Source: Winogradskyella sp. J14-2 (GTDB lineage: Bacteria > Bacteroidota > Bacteroidia > Flavobacteriales > Flavobacteriaceae). From it: a DNA stretch of 64,000 nucleotides. Below, piece after piece: positions 24,446 to 32,541 of the stretch; position 1 is the first letter of the stretch, and every line of letters begins with the position of its first letter. Position numbers and translations under genes: made by a program. The notes below the pieces were generated by a model. The model was not told the origin of the DNA. It did no database searches and worked only from the letters and a program-made list of their open reading frames with translations. Location: positions 1,550,001 to 1,614,000 of the forward strand of contig NZ_CP019388.1 in NCBI RefSeq assembly GCF_001971725.1, in the 5' to 3' direction.

Positions 24446-25624
24446 ATGAAACCAGATTTATTTGAAGCTCCTGACTATTATAACTTAGACGAATTACTCA
24501 CTGAAGAACACAAATTGGTTCGTGATGCAGCCAGAGAATGGGTAAAACGAGATGTTTCTCCAATAATAGAAGAGGCTGCTCAAAAAGCAGAATTTCCAAA
24601 ATCTATTATTGGTGGGTTAGCAGAAATTGGTGCTTTTGGACCATACATTCCTGAAGAATACGGTGGCGCAGGATTAGACCAGATTTCTTACGGTTTAATT
24701 ATGCAAGAAATAGAACGTGGAGATTCCGGAGTACGCAGTACGGCATCCGTACAGTCGTCTTTAGTAATGTATCCTATCTGGAAATATGGTACAGAAGAAC
24801 AACGTCAAAAATATTTGCCAAAATTAGCTTCTGGTGAATGGATGGGTTCTTTCGGTTTAACTGAACCAGATCATGGAAGTAATCCAGGTGGCATGACGAC
24901 CAATTATAAAGATATGGGAGATCACTACCTTTTAAATGGTGCTAAAATGTGGATTTCTAACGCTCCTTTCTGCCAAGTAGCTGTAGTTTGGGCAAAAAAT
25001 GAAGAAGGACGTATTCACGGCTTAATTGTTGAGCGTGGTATGGAAGGATTCTCTACACCTGAAACGCATAACAAATGGTCGCTTAGAGCTTCTGCTACAG
25101 GTGAGCTAATTTTTGATAACGTTAAAGTTCCTAAAGAAAATTTATTACCAAACAAATCTGGTTTAGGTGCACCACTTGGCTGCTTAGATTCTGCACGTTA
25201 TGGTATTGCTTGGGGAGCGATTGGTGCAGCTATGGACTGTTACGATACGGCTTTGAGATATAGCAAAGAGCGTATTCAATTTGGTAAGCCTATTGGCCAG
25301 TTTCAGTTACAACAAAAGAAGTTAGCCGAAATGATTACCGAAATTACCAAAGCACAATTGTTAACATGGCGATTAGGTGTATTGCGTAACGAAGACAAGG
25401 CTACTTCTGCACAAATTTCTATGGCGAAACGTAACAATGTGGAAATGGCTATAAACATTGCTCGAGAAGCAAGACAAATGCTTGGAGGAATGGGAATTAC
25501 TGGTGAGTACAGCATAATGCGTCATTCTATGAACTTAGAAAGTGTAATAACCTATGAGGGTACGCACGACATCCACTTACTAATTACAGGCTTAGATATT
25601 ACAGGTTTAAATGCCTTTAAATAA
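24446..25624 (+). CDS. Acyl-CoA dehydrogenase, glutaryl-CoA dehydrogenase type
   Basis: A 392-residue FAD enzyme of the acyl-CoA dehydrogenase family. Visible features are the FAD and substrate blocks GSFGLTEPDHGSNPGGM and WISNAPFCQVAVVWAK, the KERIQFGKPIGQFQLQQ helix, QMLGGMGITGEYSIMRH, and the catalytic base Glu371 in TYEGTHDIH. The EPDHGSNPGGM loop and overall length fit glutaryl-CoA dehydrogenase, which converts glutaryl-CoA to crotonyl-CoA in lysine and tryptophan breakdown. Its own promoter and terminator make it a single unit. Substrate assignment is by similarity only. Confidence 0.85.
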   Translation: MKPDLFEAPDYYNLDELLTEEHKLVRDAAREWVKRDVSPIIEEAAQKAEFPKSIIGGLAEIGAFGPYIPEEYGGAGLDQISYGLIMQEIERGDSGVRSTASVQSSLVMYPIWKYGTEEQRQKYLPKLASGEWMGSFGLTEPDHGSNPGGMTTNYKDMGDHYLLNGAKMWISNAPFCQVAVVWAKNEEGRIHGLIVERGMEGFSTPETHNKWSLRASATGELIFDNVKVPKENLLPNKSGLGAPLGCLDSARYGIAWGAIGAAMDCYDTALRYSKERIQFGKPIGQFQLQQKKLAEMITEITKAQLLTWRLGVLRNEDKATSAQISMAKRNNVEMAINIAREARQMLGGMGITGEYSIMRHSMNLESVITYEGTHDIHLLITGLDITGLNAFK

Positions 25625-25630
25625 TAAATT

Positions 25631-25656
25631 AAAAGCCTTGATATCTCAAGGCTTTT
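25631..25656 (+). terminator. Terminator after the acyl-CoA dehydrogenase gene
   Basis: AAAAGCCTTGA (25631-25641) pairs with TCAAGGCTTTT (25646-25656) around TATC. Confidence 0.8.
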
Positions 25657-25712
25657 AATTTAGCATAGACTTTTAGGAAACTAATTAGTAATACATTATA
25701 TTTTTATTTAAG

Positions 25713-26429
25713 ATGAAAATTATCTTTTACAAATTATTATTTAGTACGCTATTATGTTTCTTTTATTCGTGCAGTGCGTCCGAAGATTATAATACTGATG
25801 ATTTACAAGACCCTATTGATAACTCAAAAAGAATTCTAAGTTTGGGTGACAGCTACACCATAGGCCAAAGTGTCTGTGAGAGCTGTAGTTTCCCAAAGCA
25901 ATTAAAGGATAGCCTAGTAAATAACAACGATGGCGTTACTTTTGAGTTAAACATAATAGCCCAAACAGGATGGACCACAAGCGATCTAATTAGTAATATT
26001 GTTTCCGAAAACCCATCAAACAACTATGACTTAGTTACCTTATTGATAGGCGTAAACAACCAATACCAAGGCGCACCCTTCTCGCTTTACGAATCAGAAT
26101 TTCCGCAATTAGTACAGATGGCAATGAGTAAAGTACAAGGAGATAAAACTAAAGTGATTATAGTGTCAATTCCAGATTATGCCTACACACCATTTGGGCA
26201 GTTTAGTGGCGATCCGTCCTTAACTTCAACAGAAATTGACATGTACAATGCATTTGCAGAAAACTATTGCAATGAAAACAATATTACTTTTGTAAATATA
26301 ACCGATATCACTCGCGAAGGATTAAACAATCCTGATTTGGTAGCTTCGGATGACTTGCATCCATCAGAACTTGCTTATACAAGATTTGTAGAAAGACTAC
26401 TTCCTTTGGCCATCGAAAAAATCCAATAA
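25713..26429 (+). CDS. SGNH/GDSL-family hydrolase lipoprotein
   Basis: A 238-residue protein with a lipobox (CFFYSC, Cys20) and an SGNH esterase fold. Block I is LSLGDSYTIGQ with the nucleophile serine, block III is LLIGVNNQYQG, and block V is ASDDLHPSELAY with the catalytic Asp and His. A CESC pair near residue 56 may form a disulfide. Family members hydrolyse esters of lipids or sugars; the substrate is unknown. It is anchored in the envelope and lies 35 nt before a phosphoesterase gene on the same strand. Confidence 0.85.
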   Translation: MKIIFYKLLFSTLLCFFYSCSASEDYNTDDLQDPIDNSKRILSLGDSYTIGQSVCESCSFPKQLKDSLVNNNDGVTFELNIIAQTGWTTSDLISNIVSENPSNNYDLVTLLIGVNNQYQGAPFSLYESEFPQLVQMAMSKVQGDKTKVIIVSIPDYAYTPFGQFSGDPSLTSTEIDMYNAFAENYCNENNITFVNITDITREGLNNPDLVASDDLHPSELAYTRFVERLLPLAIEKIQ

Positions 26430-26464
26430 GTTTTCCTATTTTAGTTATTTAGTAAACTATACTG

Positions 26465-27361
26465 ATGTCATCAAAATCGAGATTAGATCGTGCTTACAAA
26501 AATGCTCATCGCATTGGTTTTGATGACGCTTCAAAATTCATTTTATTTAGTGATTGCCATCGTGGTGATAACAGCTTTGCAGACGATTTCGCTAATAACA
26601 GGAACATATATTTTCATGCACTGAAACATTATTATACCGAAGGTTTTAGTTATTGCGAACTAGGTGATGGTGACGAACTATGGGAAAATTTGTCGTTTGA
26701 ATCTATATTAAATGCACACAAGAATGTCTACTTGCTCATGAAGCAATTTCATGAAGAGGATAGATTGCACATGATTTGGGGAAATCACGATATGGTATAT
26801 CGCGACCCTAAATATGTAGAGAAATATTTATCTACCTATTTTGATCCTAAAGTGGGAGAAGATGTTGACCTGTTTTGTAATATACAATATCATGAAGGTA
26901 TTGTTTTAAAACATTCTGAAACAGGACAAGAATTGTTTCTCTGCCATGGCCACCAAGCGGATTGGTGGAATTACCTATTCTGGAAATGGAGCCGGTTTAT
27001 GGTTCGTATTCTTTGGAAACCCTTAAATGTTATGGGAATAGCAGACCCTACAAGTCCTGCTAAAAACTACAAAGAGCTCATAAAAGTAGAACGCAGAACT
27101 AAAAAGTGGATTTTAGAAAACAACAACTTGGTAACCATTGCTGGTCATACACATAGACCGCGTTTCCCAGAGCCAGGTGATATTGCTTTTTTTAACGATG
27201 GTAGCTGTGTACATCCAAGAAGTATTACTGGTCTTGAGATTGAAAACGGAAAAATTTCTCTCATTAAATGGCAAATCGTCACTACCGAAGATGGTACATT
27301 AAAAATTGATCGTTTTTTGTTAGAAGGACCTACTCCTTTGATTGACTATAAGACGGAATAA
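26465..27361 (+). CDS. Metallophosphoesterase
   Basis: A 298-residue calcineurin-like phosphoesterase. The metal ligands are seen in order: FSDCHRGDN, LGDGDELWEN, WGNHDMV, LCHGHQADWWN and IAGHTHRPRFP. There is no signal peptide, so it is cytoplasmic. Overall it resembles UDP-2,3-diacylglucosamine hydrolase (LpxH)-like phosphoesterases, but a lipid A role cannot be claimed from motifs alone. It is probably co-transcribed with the preceding SGNH hydrolase. Confidence 0.85.
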   Translation: MSSKSRLDRAYKNAHRIGFDDASKFILFSDCHRGDNSFADDFANNRNIYFHALKHYYTEGFSYCELGDGDELWENLSFESILNAHKNVYLLMKQFHEEDRLHMIWGNHDMVYRDPKYVEKYLSTYFDPKVGEDVDLFCNIQYHEGIVLKHSETGQELFLCHGHQADWWNYLFWKWSRFMVRILWKPLNVMGIADPTSPAKNYKELIKVERRTKKWILENNNLVTIAGHTHRPRFPEPGDIAFFNDGSCVHPRSITGLEIENGKISLIKWQIVTTEDGTLKIDRFLLEGPTPLIDYKTE

Positions 27362-27483
27362 ATTGCTTCAAAATAAATCAGATGCTTAATAACAACTCTT
27401 GGAAATAAAAAACTCTCACATGTTTTAGAAAACCTATGAAGTGTTAGTTACTATATACAGTAGTTTGTGTAGTTAAATAAGAG

Positions 27484-27503
27484 ATTCCTGCTTCCGCAGG
27501 AAT
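27484..27503. repeat. Short palindromic repeat, terminator-like
   Basis: ATTCCTGC-TTCC-GCAGGAAT is a perfect 8-bp hairpin ending next to the ferredoxin stop and followed by TTTT on the forward strand. Its flank and arms (GAGATTCCTGCTT, CGCAGGAAT) recur at 53382-53428, where a family B core fills the loop. Confidence 0.7.
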
Positions 27504-27504
27504 T

Positions 27505-27831
27505 TTAGCTTTCTGGTGCCAGCTCTACTTCCAAACCTTCTAGCTCTGGCGTAATTGGTATCTGGCAACCTAATCGAGAATTGTCTTTTACATAAAAAGC
27601 TTCGGAAAGCATAGCCTCTTCATCATCCTGCATTTCTGGTAATTCGGTATCACTTAAGACATAGCATTGGCAAGATGCACACATGGCCATGCCACCACAA
27701 ACACCAATGGTACCTTCAGGAGCTAGTTCGTAAGAACGTACTACTTCCATAAGATTCATTGCCATATCTGTTGGTGCTTCGATTTGATGTGTTACACCAT
27801 CGCGATCAATGATTGTTATATTTATGTCCAT
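27505..27831 (-). CDS. 2Fe-2S ferredoxin (adrenodoxin type)
   Basis: A 108-residue ferredoxin. The cluster ligands follow the Cx5Cx2C...C pattern: Cys45, Cys51, Cys54 and Cys89 (GVCGGMAMCASCQC and SRLGCQI), with an extra Cys56. The acidic C-terminal half (PEMQDDEEAML) is the usual docking surface for a reductase. The NAD(P)H-dependent flavoprotein at 28237-29289, on the same strand, is its obvious electron donor. A four-helix-bundle gene lies between the two. Confidence 0.92.
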   Translation of the reverse strand: MDINITIIDRDGVTHQIEAPTDMAMNLMEVVRSYELAPEGTIGVCGGMAMCASCQCYVLSDTELPEMQDDEEAMLSEAFYVKDNSRLGCQIPITPELEGLEVELAPES

Positions 27832-28236
27832 AGTAATTAGTTGTTAGGAAATAGTAGTTAGTTTTTGATAGATTTGATTAAACCATGTAACATTTTAGAA
27901 ATCTCGTTGTTCATTTCTATTAATTCTCTTGATTCATCTTGACTTAAAAAATTTAAACTAATAGATAAATATAACATTGACCTTACTTCACTATTCGATG
28001 ACAAAGCTATATATAAAAATCTTGAAAAGTCTGCATTTGAGTTCCTATCAAAACCTTCTGCAATGTTATTAGAAATTGAAACTGACGCTCTTTTTATTTG
28101 ATCTCTAAAAGAAAAGTCATTATTATCTTTGAAAACCTTATAAATAGTAACAGCTAAAGCCTGAGACTTTTGCCAAACTAATAAATCTTCAAATTTTTGA
28201 ACGGCCATTTACTAATTACTTTCTACTATTTACTAA
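27832..28236. mobile_element. Possible S23/IVP-type element: four-helix gene with heptamer flanks
   Basis: The gene at 27858-28208 is bordered on the left by TAGTAATTAGTTG and ATAGTAGTTAGT, and on the right by ACTAATTACTTTC and ACTATTTACTAACTACT. These are degenerate copies of the heptamer TAGTTAG on the left and of its complement ACTAACT on the right, so the flanks face each other. The element lies between ferredoxin and reductase genes. No transposase is present; mobility is inferred. Confidence 0.45.
27858..28208 (-). CDS. Four-helix-bundle protein (S23/IVP, TIGR02436-like)
   Basis: A 116-residue helical protein with the family signature: KFEDLLVWQKSQALA at the N-terminus, FRDQIKRASVSISNNIAEGF in the second helix pair, and RFLYIALSSNSEVRSML. 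Relatives are encoded in intervening sequences inside 23S rRNA genes of some bacteria and as dispersed single genes in Bacteroidota. Related Avd proteins serve diversity-generating retroelements, but no reverse transcriptase or template repeat is present here. Its position splits an otherwise functional ferredoxin/reductase pair, and its flanks carry degenerate heptamers. Confidence 0.85.
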   Translation of the reverse strand: MAVQKFEDLLVWQKSQALAVTIYKVFKDNNDFSFRDQIKRASVSISNNIAEGFDRNSNADFSRFLYIALSSNSEVRSMLYLSISLNFLSQDESRELIEMNNEISKMLHGLIKSIKN

Positions 28237-29289
28237 CTACTCAATAGCCTTTACAACGGCTTTTGGTGCTTCTTTACGTGTACCATCAAAACCATCAACG
28301 CCAGCAACTGTTGTATATTTTAACACATAACGTTTTCCTGGGTTAATAATCTGATAAGCTGCCTGACACATCAAAGTTGCCTCATGGAAACCACAAAGAA
28401 TTAGTTTTAATTTTCCTGGATAAGTATTAACATCTCCAATAGCAAAGATCCCTGGAATATTAGTCTGATAATCCAAAGCATTATTAACCTTTATAGCATT
28501 TTTTTCAATCTCTAATCCCCAATTTGCAATTGGCCCTAATTTTGGAGACAAGCCAAATAATGGTATAAAATGATCACATTCCTTCTTAAAAACTTTGGCT
28601 TCTTGCTTAATGGTAACACTTTCTATTTTTCCATCACCTTCTAATCCAATAACTTCCGCTGGTGTGATTAAATTAATTTTACCCTCAGACTTTAATTCTT
28701 GGACTTTTTCAACAGAATCTAAATGACCTCTAAATTCATTTCGTCTATGAATTAATGTAACTTCGGAAGCAACATCAGCCAGAAAAATACTCCAATCTAA
28801 TGCAGAATCTCCACCTCCAGCTATGACCACACGCTTGTTACGGTACATTTCTGGCTCTTTAATCATGTACTCCACACCTTTGTCTTCGTAGTTGGCAATG
28901 GTATCTATCAGCGGCTTTCTAGGCTCAAAACTACCTAAACCGCCTGCAATGGCAACCACTGGTGCTTTATGCTTAGTTCCTTTGTTTGTAGTTACAATAA
29001 ACGACCCATCTTCTTGCTTCTCAATGGTATCAGCACGTTCTCCTAGAGTAAAACCAGGCTCAAACTGCTTACACTGTTCCATTAATTTATCGGTTAAATC
29101 GCCTGCTAATATCTCTGGATAAGCCGGAATATCGTAAATGGGTTTTTTGGGGTAAATCTCTGAACATTGTCCTCCTGGTTGTGGAAGTGCATCGATAAGG
29201 TGACATTTTAACTTCAATAATCCTGCTTCAAAAACAGTAAATAGCCCAGTAGGGCCAGCACCTATAATGAGTATGTCTGTTGTAATCAT
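28237..29289 (-). CDS. Ferredoxin-NADP reductase type 2 (thioredoxin reductase-like)
   Basis: A 350-residue flavoprotein with two Rossmann domains: FAD-binding DILIIGAGPTGLFTVFEAG at the start, NADPH-binding RVVIAGGGDSALDWS in the middle, and the C-terminal FAD block GIFAIGDVNTYPGKLKLI. It lacks the CxxC of thioredoxin reductase, which is the mark of YumC-type ferredoxin-NADP reductases. The TTG-initiated frame from 29310 overlaps the -7 box, so the start is placed at ATG 29289 (MITTDILIIG). It reduces the downstream ferredoxin by inference from gene order. Confidence 0.88.
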   Translation of the reverse strand: MITTDILIIGAGPTGLFTVFEAGLLKLKCHLIDALPQPGGQCSEIYPKKPIYDIPAYPEILAGDLTDKLMEQCKQFEPGFTLGERADTIEKQEDGSFIVTTNKGTKHKAPVVAIAGGLGSFEPRKPLIDTIANYEDKGVEYMIKEPEMYRNKRVVIAGGGDSALDWSIFLADVASEVTLIHRRNEFRGHLDSVEKVQELKSEGKINLITPAEVIGLEGDGKIESVTIKQEAKVFKKECDHFIPLFGLSPKLGPIANWGLEIEKNAIKVNNALDYQTNIPGIFAIGDVNTYPGKLKLILCGFHEATLMCQAAYQIINPGKRYVLKYTTVAGVDGFDGTRKEAPKAVVKAIE

Positions 29290-29307
29290 GTTATTTAGAA
29301 TTGGAGA

Positions 29308-29315
29308 CAAATTTA
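29308..29315 (-). promoter_or_regulatory. -7 box of the reductase gene
   Basis: TAAATTTG on the reverse strand matches TAnnTTTG. It overlaps the longer TTG-start frame and so supports the ATG at 29289. Confidence 0.5.
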
Positions 29316-29356
29316 ATAATGTGGTATGACTTAGAAAGTGACAAATGTCACACTAG

Positions 29357-29596
29357 TTATTCTACATTAATGACGCGTTCTATTTGTGGTGCGTACTTTT
29401 TAATTGTCATCTCCACGCCAGACTTTAAAGTCATTTGATTTACGCTACAAGATGTACATGCACCAACTAATTGTACTTTAACTAATTTGCCGTCATCTAT
29501 GGATAAAAGGTTAATATCACCTCCATCGCTTTGTAAAAACGGACGGATTTCGTCTAACGCCTTTTCTACATTTAATTTAAGTTCTTCTGGGCTCAT
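29357..29596 (-). CDS. NifU C-terminal domain protein (Fe-S scaffold type)
   Basis: A 79-residue protein consisting only of the NifU C-terminal (Nfu) domain. It has the residues EIRPFLQSDGGDINL and the CxxC in GACTSCS (Cys47, Cys50), which holds a bridging cluster in Nfu proteins. It directly abuts the mrp gene upstream, and the pair likely deliver Fe-S clusters to apo-proteins such as the neighbouring ferredoxin. Confidence 0.92.
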   Translation of the reverse strand: MSPEELKLNVEKALDEIRPFLQSDGGDINLLSIDDGKLVKVQLVGACTSCSVNQMTLKSGVEMTIKKYAPQIERVINVE

Positions 29597-30736
29597 CTAC
29601 TTTTTCTTTACTGCAGAACATCCTGCCATTGTTGTAATTTTTATTGCCTCGGTTGCTGGTAAATTTTCGTTTCTATCAACAACTTGTTGCACTACATTTT
29701 TAGTTATATCTTCAAACGCTTTTTCTACTGGTGTTGCAGTCTGTAAAGCGGCAGGCCTACCTACATCTCCTGCTTCTCTTATGGTTTGTACAATTGGTAC
29801 TTCCCCCAAAAACGGAACGTCTAAATCTTCGGCTAAATTCTTAGCTCCTTCTTGCCCAAAAATATAATATTTATTCTCTGGTAATTCGGCTGGTGTAAAA
29901 TACGCCATATTTTCAATGATACCTAACACAGGTACATTGATACTGTCTTGCTGAAACATTGCTACACCTTTTTTAGCATCTGCTAAAGCTACATTTTGAG
30001 GTGTACTTACAACAACTGCACCTGTTATAGGAAGTGCCTGCATAATACTAAGGTGAATGTCTCCTGTTCCTGGTGGCAAATCGAGCAAGAGAAAATCTAA
30101 TTCGCCCCAGGCTGCATCAAATATCATTTGGTTTAATGCTTTTGACGCCATTGGCCCTCGCCATATCACTGCCTGATCCGGTTTTGTAAAAAAGCCTATA
30201 GAAAGCACTTTAACTCCGTAACTCTCTACAGGTTTCATCTTAGATTTACCGTCTACGTTGACAGACAGTGGCCTTTCGTTTGCCACATCGAACATTATTG
30301 GAATTGAAGGTCCATAGATATCTGCATCTAACACTCCAACCTTAAAGCCCATTTTAGCTAATGTTACTGCCAAGTTAGCTGTTACCGTAGATTTACCAAC
30401 ACCACCTTTACCAGAGGCTACAGCGACAATATTTTGTATTCCAGGAATTGGTTTTCCTTTAATTTCGTTTTTTGTTGGTTTAGCAGGTGCATCTACCTTG
30501 ATATTTACTTTTATTTTTGCCTTTTCATAAACCTCTTTATGGATGGTTTGCAAAATTTCAACCTCAGTTTTTTTCTTCGCCTGAAGGCTCGGATTTTTAA
30601 TAGTTACATCTACGATAACCTCATCTGCAAATGTTACAACGTTTGTCACCGCGCCACTATCTACCATATTTTCTCCTTCACCAGGAGCAGTGATGGTTTT
30701 TAGGGCTTCTAATATATCTTTCTTATTAAGTTTCAC
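29597..30736 (-). CDS. Mrp/ApbC family P-loop ATPase, Fe-S carrier
   Basis: A 379-residue protein with an N-terminal MIP18 (DUF59) domain (1-95) and a ParA-like ATPase domain with the deviant Walker A VASGKGGVGKSTV and LLDLPPGTGD. Family members load and transfer 4Fe-4S clusters. The usual CxxC of ApbC near the NMAYF segment is missing here (ENMAYFTPAELPENKYY). A lone cysteine sits near the C-terminus (TTMAGCSAVKKK). It abuts nifU with no gap. A CAAAGATA (TATCTTTG reversed) promoter box is at 30762-30769. Confidence 0.92.
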   Translation of the reverse strand: MKLNKKDILEALKTITAPGEGENMVDSGAVTNVVTFADEVIVDVTIKNPSLQAKKKTEVEILQTIHKEVYEKAKIKVNIKVDAPAKPTKNEIKGKPIPGIQNIVAVASGKGGVGKSTVTANLAVTLAKMGFKVGVLDADIYGPSIPIMFDVANERPLSVNVDGKSKMKPVESYGVKVLSIGFFTKPDQAVIWRGPMASKALNQMIFDAAWGELDFLLLDLPPGTGDIHLSIMQALPITGAVVVSTPQNVALADAKKGVAMFQQDSINVPVLGIIENMAYFTPAELPENKYYIFGQEGAKNLAEDLDVPFLGEVPIVQTIREAGDVGRPAALQTATPVEKAFEDITKNVVQQVVDRNENLPATEAIKITTMAGCSAVKKK

Positions 30737-30761
30737 GTTTTTATCTAGATTTAATCTAAAT

Positions 30762-30769
30762 GCAAAGAT
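30762..30769 (-). promoter_or_regulatory. -7 box of the mrp-nifU operon
   Basis: TATCTTTG on the reverse strand, 26 nt before the ATG of the mrp gene; no clear -33 box. Confidence 0.5.
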
Positions 30770-30830
30770 ACTGCTAAAAGTTTAGATTTTGAAGTCCTTA
30801 AATTGAATTGAAGAATGGATGGATTGGGTT

Positions 30831-31169
30831 TTATAATTCTCCCAACTCTTTTGAAGGATCCCAAAATAATGTATCAAAATTTTGTATTTGATTTTCTACA
30901 ACCTCAACCCCTTCATTCTCTAAAAGTTGCTGCATAAGATTTGTTCCTTCAAAATGGTGCTTTCCTGTTAGCAATCCTTTTCTGTTAACTACTCGGTGCG
31001 CTGGCACATCTTTTCCACCAGAATTATTCATAGCATAACCAACGATACGTGCGCTTTTGGTGGCTCCTAAATATTTTGCAATTGCACCATAGCTGGAGAC
31101 TCTTCCGTATGGAATACACCTAACTACATTATACACTTTTTCAAAAAAACCGAGTGTTTCATGTTTCAT
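30831..31169 (-). CDS. Alkyltransferase-like (MGMT family) protein without the catalytic cysteine
   Basis: A 112-residue protein matching the DNA-binding half of O6-alkylguanine alkyltransferase: VRCIPYGRVSSYGAIAKYLG, the arginine finger region SARIVGYAMN, and PAHRVVNRKG. The reactive Cys of the PCHRV motif is Ala here, so it cannot accept an alkyl group. Such alkyltransferase-like proteins bind damaged guanine and hand it to nucleotide-excision repair. It overlaps the lysE stop by one base (TAATG) and is the last gene of the trmB-lysE unit. Confidence 0.85.
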   Translation of the reverse strand: MKHETLGFFEKVYNVVRCIPYGRVSSYGAIAKYLGATKSARIVGYAMNNSGGKDVPAHRVVNRKGLLTGKHHFEGTNLMQQLLENEGVEVVENQIQNFDTLFWDPSKELGEL

Positions 31170-31798
31170 TACAACTCTTTAAGAATATTTATAAAGGTGA
31201 CTAAAGCTACGATTCCTGTTATGATCCCAATACTGTAGTTCATACTTTTTTGAGACGTGAATTTTTTATCTTTTATCTTGTCGAAAAAGAAAATATAGAA
31301 GTAAAGCATTACAAACGTACCCATAGCAGCACCTGTAACGTAGGTTACAATGCTGGTTTTCTCAAAGTTCATCCAACCGAAAGAAGCCAAAGTTATGGTC
31401 ATATAAGCTTGATACGGAATTGGGAAAACATTAAGGGCAGATAGAAGCATACCATGAAAAAAACGACTTCTTTTGCTTCGAGTATCTGCTTCAACTTTTG
31501 TTTCTTTTTGATTTCTTGCAATAACCAAAAAATAAATCGTAATAAGCACAAAAATCACAAAAGCGACGCGCTGAAGAATCTCAACAATATCTGGCCTGTT
31601 GGATAAATACCGTGCAAAAATGGCTGCTATATAGGTTTGAATAAAAACAACTAAGCACACTCCTGAAGAAAACGTAATACCACGTCCGGGACCTTCTTTA
31701 AGACTTATCCTTGCGGCTGTCATATTAAGCAAACCTGGTGGAATAACACCAATAAGCGCTACAAAAAGTCCGAGGAAGAAAACAACTGTAATACTCAA
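31169..31798 (-). CDS. LysE-type translocator
   Basis: A 209-residue integral membrane protein with about six hydrophobic segments. It has the LysE/RhtB N-terminal pattern FVALIGVIPPGLLNMTAARISLKEG and the second-helix GVCLVVFIQ. Known members export amino acids such as lysine, arginine or homoserine; the substrate here is unknown. It starts 3 nt after trmB and overlaps the next gene by one base, so the three are one operon. Confidence 0.8.
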   Translation of the reverse strand: MSITVVFFLGLFVALIGVIPPGLLNMTAARISLKEGPGRGITFSSGVCLVVFIQTYIAAIFARYLSNRPDIVEILQRVAFVIFVLITIYFLVIARNQKETKVEADTRSKRSRFFHGMLLSALNVFPIPYQAYMTITLASFGWMNFEKTSIVTYVTGAAMGTFVMLYFYIFFFDKIKDKKFTSQKSMNYSIGIITGIVALVTFINILKEL

Positions 31799-31801
31799 GT
31801 T

Positions 31802-32476
31802 TTAGTTGATTTTGAATCTAATATACGTAATTGCTTTGTCTTTTTCTAAATACTGATTCTCGTAAAAGGTCTGAATCTGTGTTACCTCATCTGGGCTGCC
31901 CTCTAATTTGTAAACATTGTGGTTGGCATATAACACTTCACAACCTAAGCCATGTAATAGACCGAGTGTATAGCCATGCATAAATTCACTGTCGGTTTTA
32001 AGATGCATTAATCCATTTGGTTTAAGAACCTTTTTGTACCGCTCTAAAAATTGAATATTGGTTAGTCTATGCTTTGTTCTTTTGTACTTAATCTGTGGAT
32101 CTGGAAATGTAATCCATATCTCATCCACTTCATTTTCACCAAAAGCAAATTCTATTAACTCTATTTGTGTTCTAAAAAAAGCAGCATTGTTTATACCCTC
32201 TTCTATTGCAGTTTTTGCTCCTCTCCAAAATCGAGCTCCTTTTATATCTATGCCAATAAAATTTTTGTTTGGGTAACGTTGTGCTAAACCAACAGTGTAT
32301 TCGCCTTTGCCGCAACCTAGTTCTAATACTAAAGGATTTTTGTTTTTAAATACCTTTTCTCTCCATTTACCTTTTAAGCTGAAATTACCACCTGTAAGTT
32401 CGTCTCTGGTTGGTTGAAACACATTATCAAAGGTTTCGTTTTCTCTAAATCTTTTAAGTTTATTTTTACTTCCCAC
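31802..32476 (-). CDS. trmB: tRNA (guanine-N7)-methyltransferase
   Basis: A 224-residue SAM-dependent enzyme that forms m7G46 in tRNA variable loops. Motifs are LVLELGCGKGEYTVGLA (SAM loop), FIGIDIKGARFWRGAK, the conserved WITFPDPQIKYKRTKHRL block, and LHLKTDSEFMHGY. Length is normal. It leads the trmB-lysE-alkyltransferase-like operon and is divergent from the glycosyltransferase at 32542, with a 65-nt shared promoter region. Confidence 0.95.
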   Translation of the reverse strand: MGSKNKLKRFRENETFDNVFQPTRDELTGGNFSLKGKWREKVFKNKNPLVLELGCGKGEYTVGLAQRYPNKNFIGIDIKGARFWRGAKTAIEEGINNAAFFRTQIELIEFAFGENEVDEIWITFPDPQIKYKRTKHRLTNIQFLERYKKVLKPNGLMHLKTDSEFMHGYTLGLLHGLGCEVLYANHNVYKLEGSPDEVTQIQTFYENQYLEKDKAITYIRFKIN

Positions 32477-32527
32477 GTTTTACTGCTTATTAATAATTTG
32501 GTAAAATTAAGGAAACATTTTAAGGTT

Positions 32528-32535
32528 TATCTTTG
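32528..32535 (+). promoter_or_regulatory. -7 box giving a near-leaderless mRNA
   Basis: TATCTTTG ends 6 nt before the ATG at 32542, so the transcript should start at or next to the start codon. It also overlaps the TTG that begins the longer frame, ruling that start out. Confidence 0.55.
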
Positions 32536-32541
32536 CTTTTA

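Noticed and set aside
27858..28208. Diversity-generating retroelement because of the Avd-like four-helix protein
   Set aside because: There is no reverse transcriptase, template repeat or variable repeat in the window.
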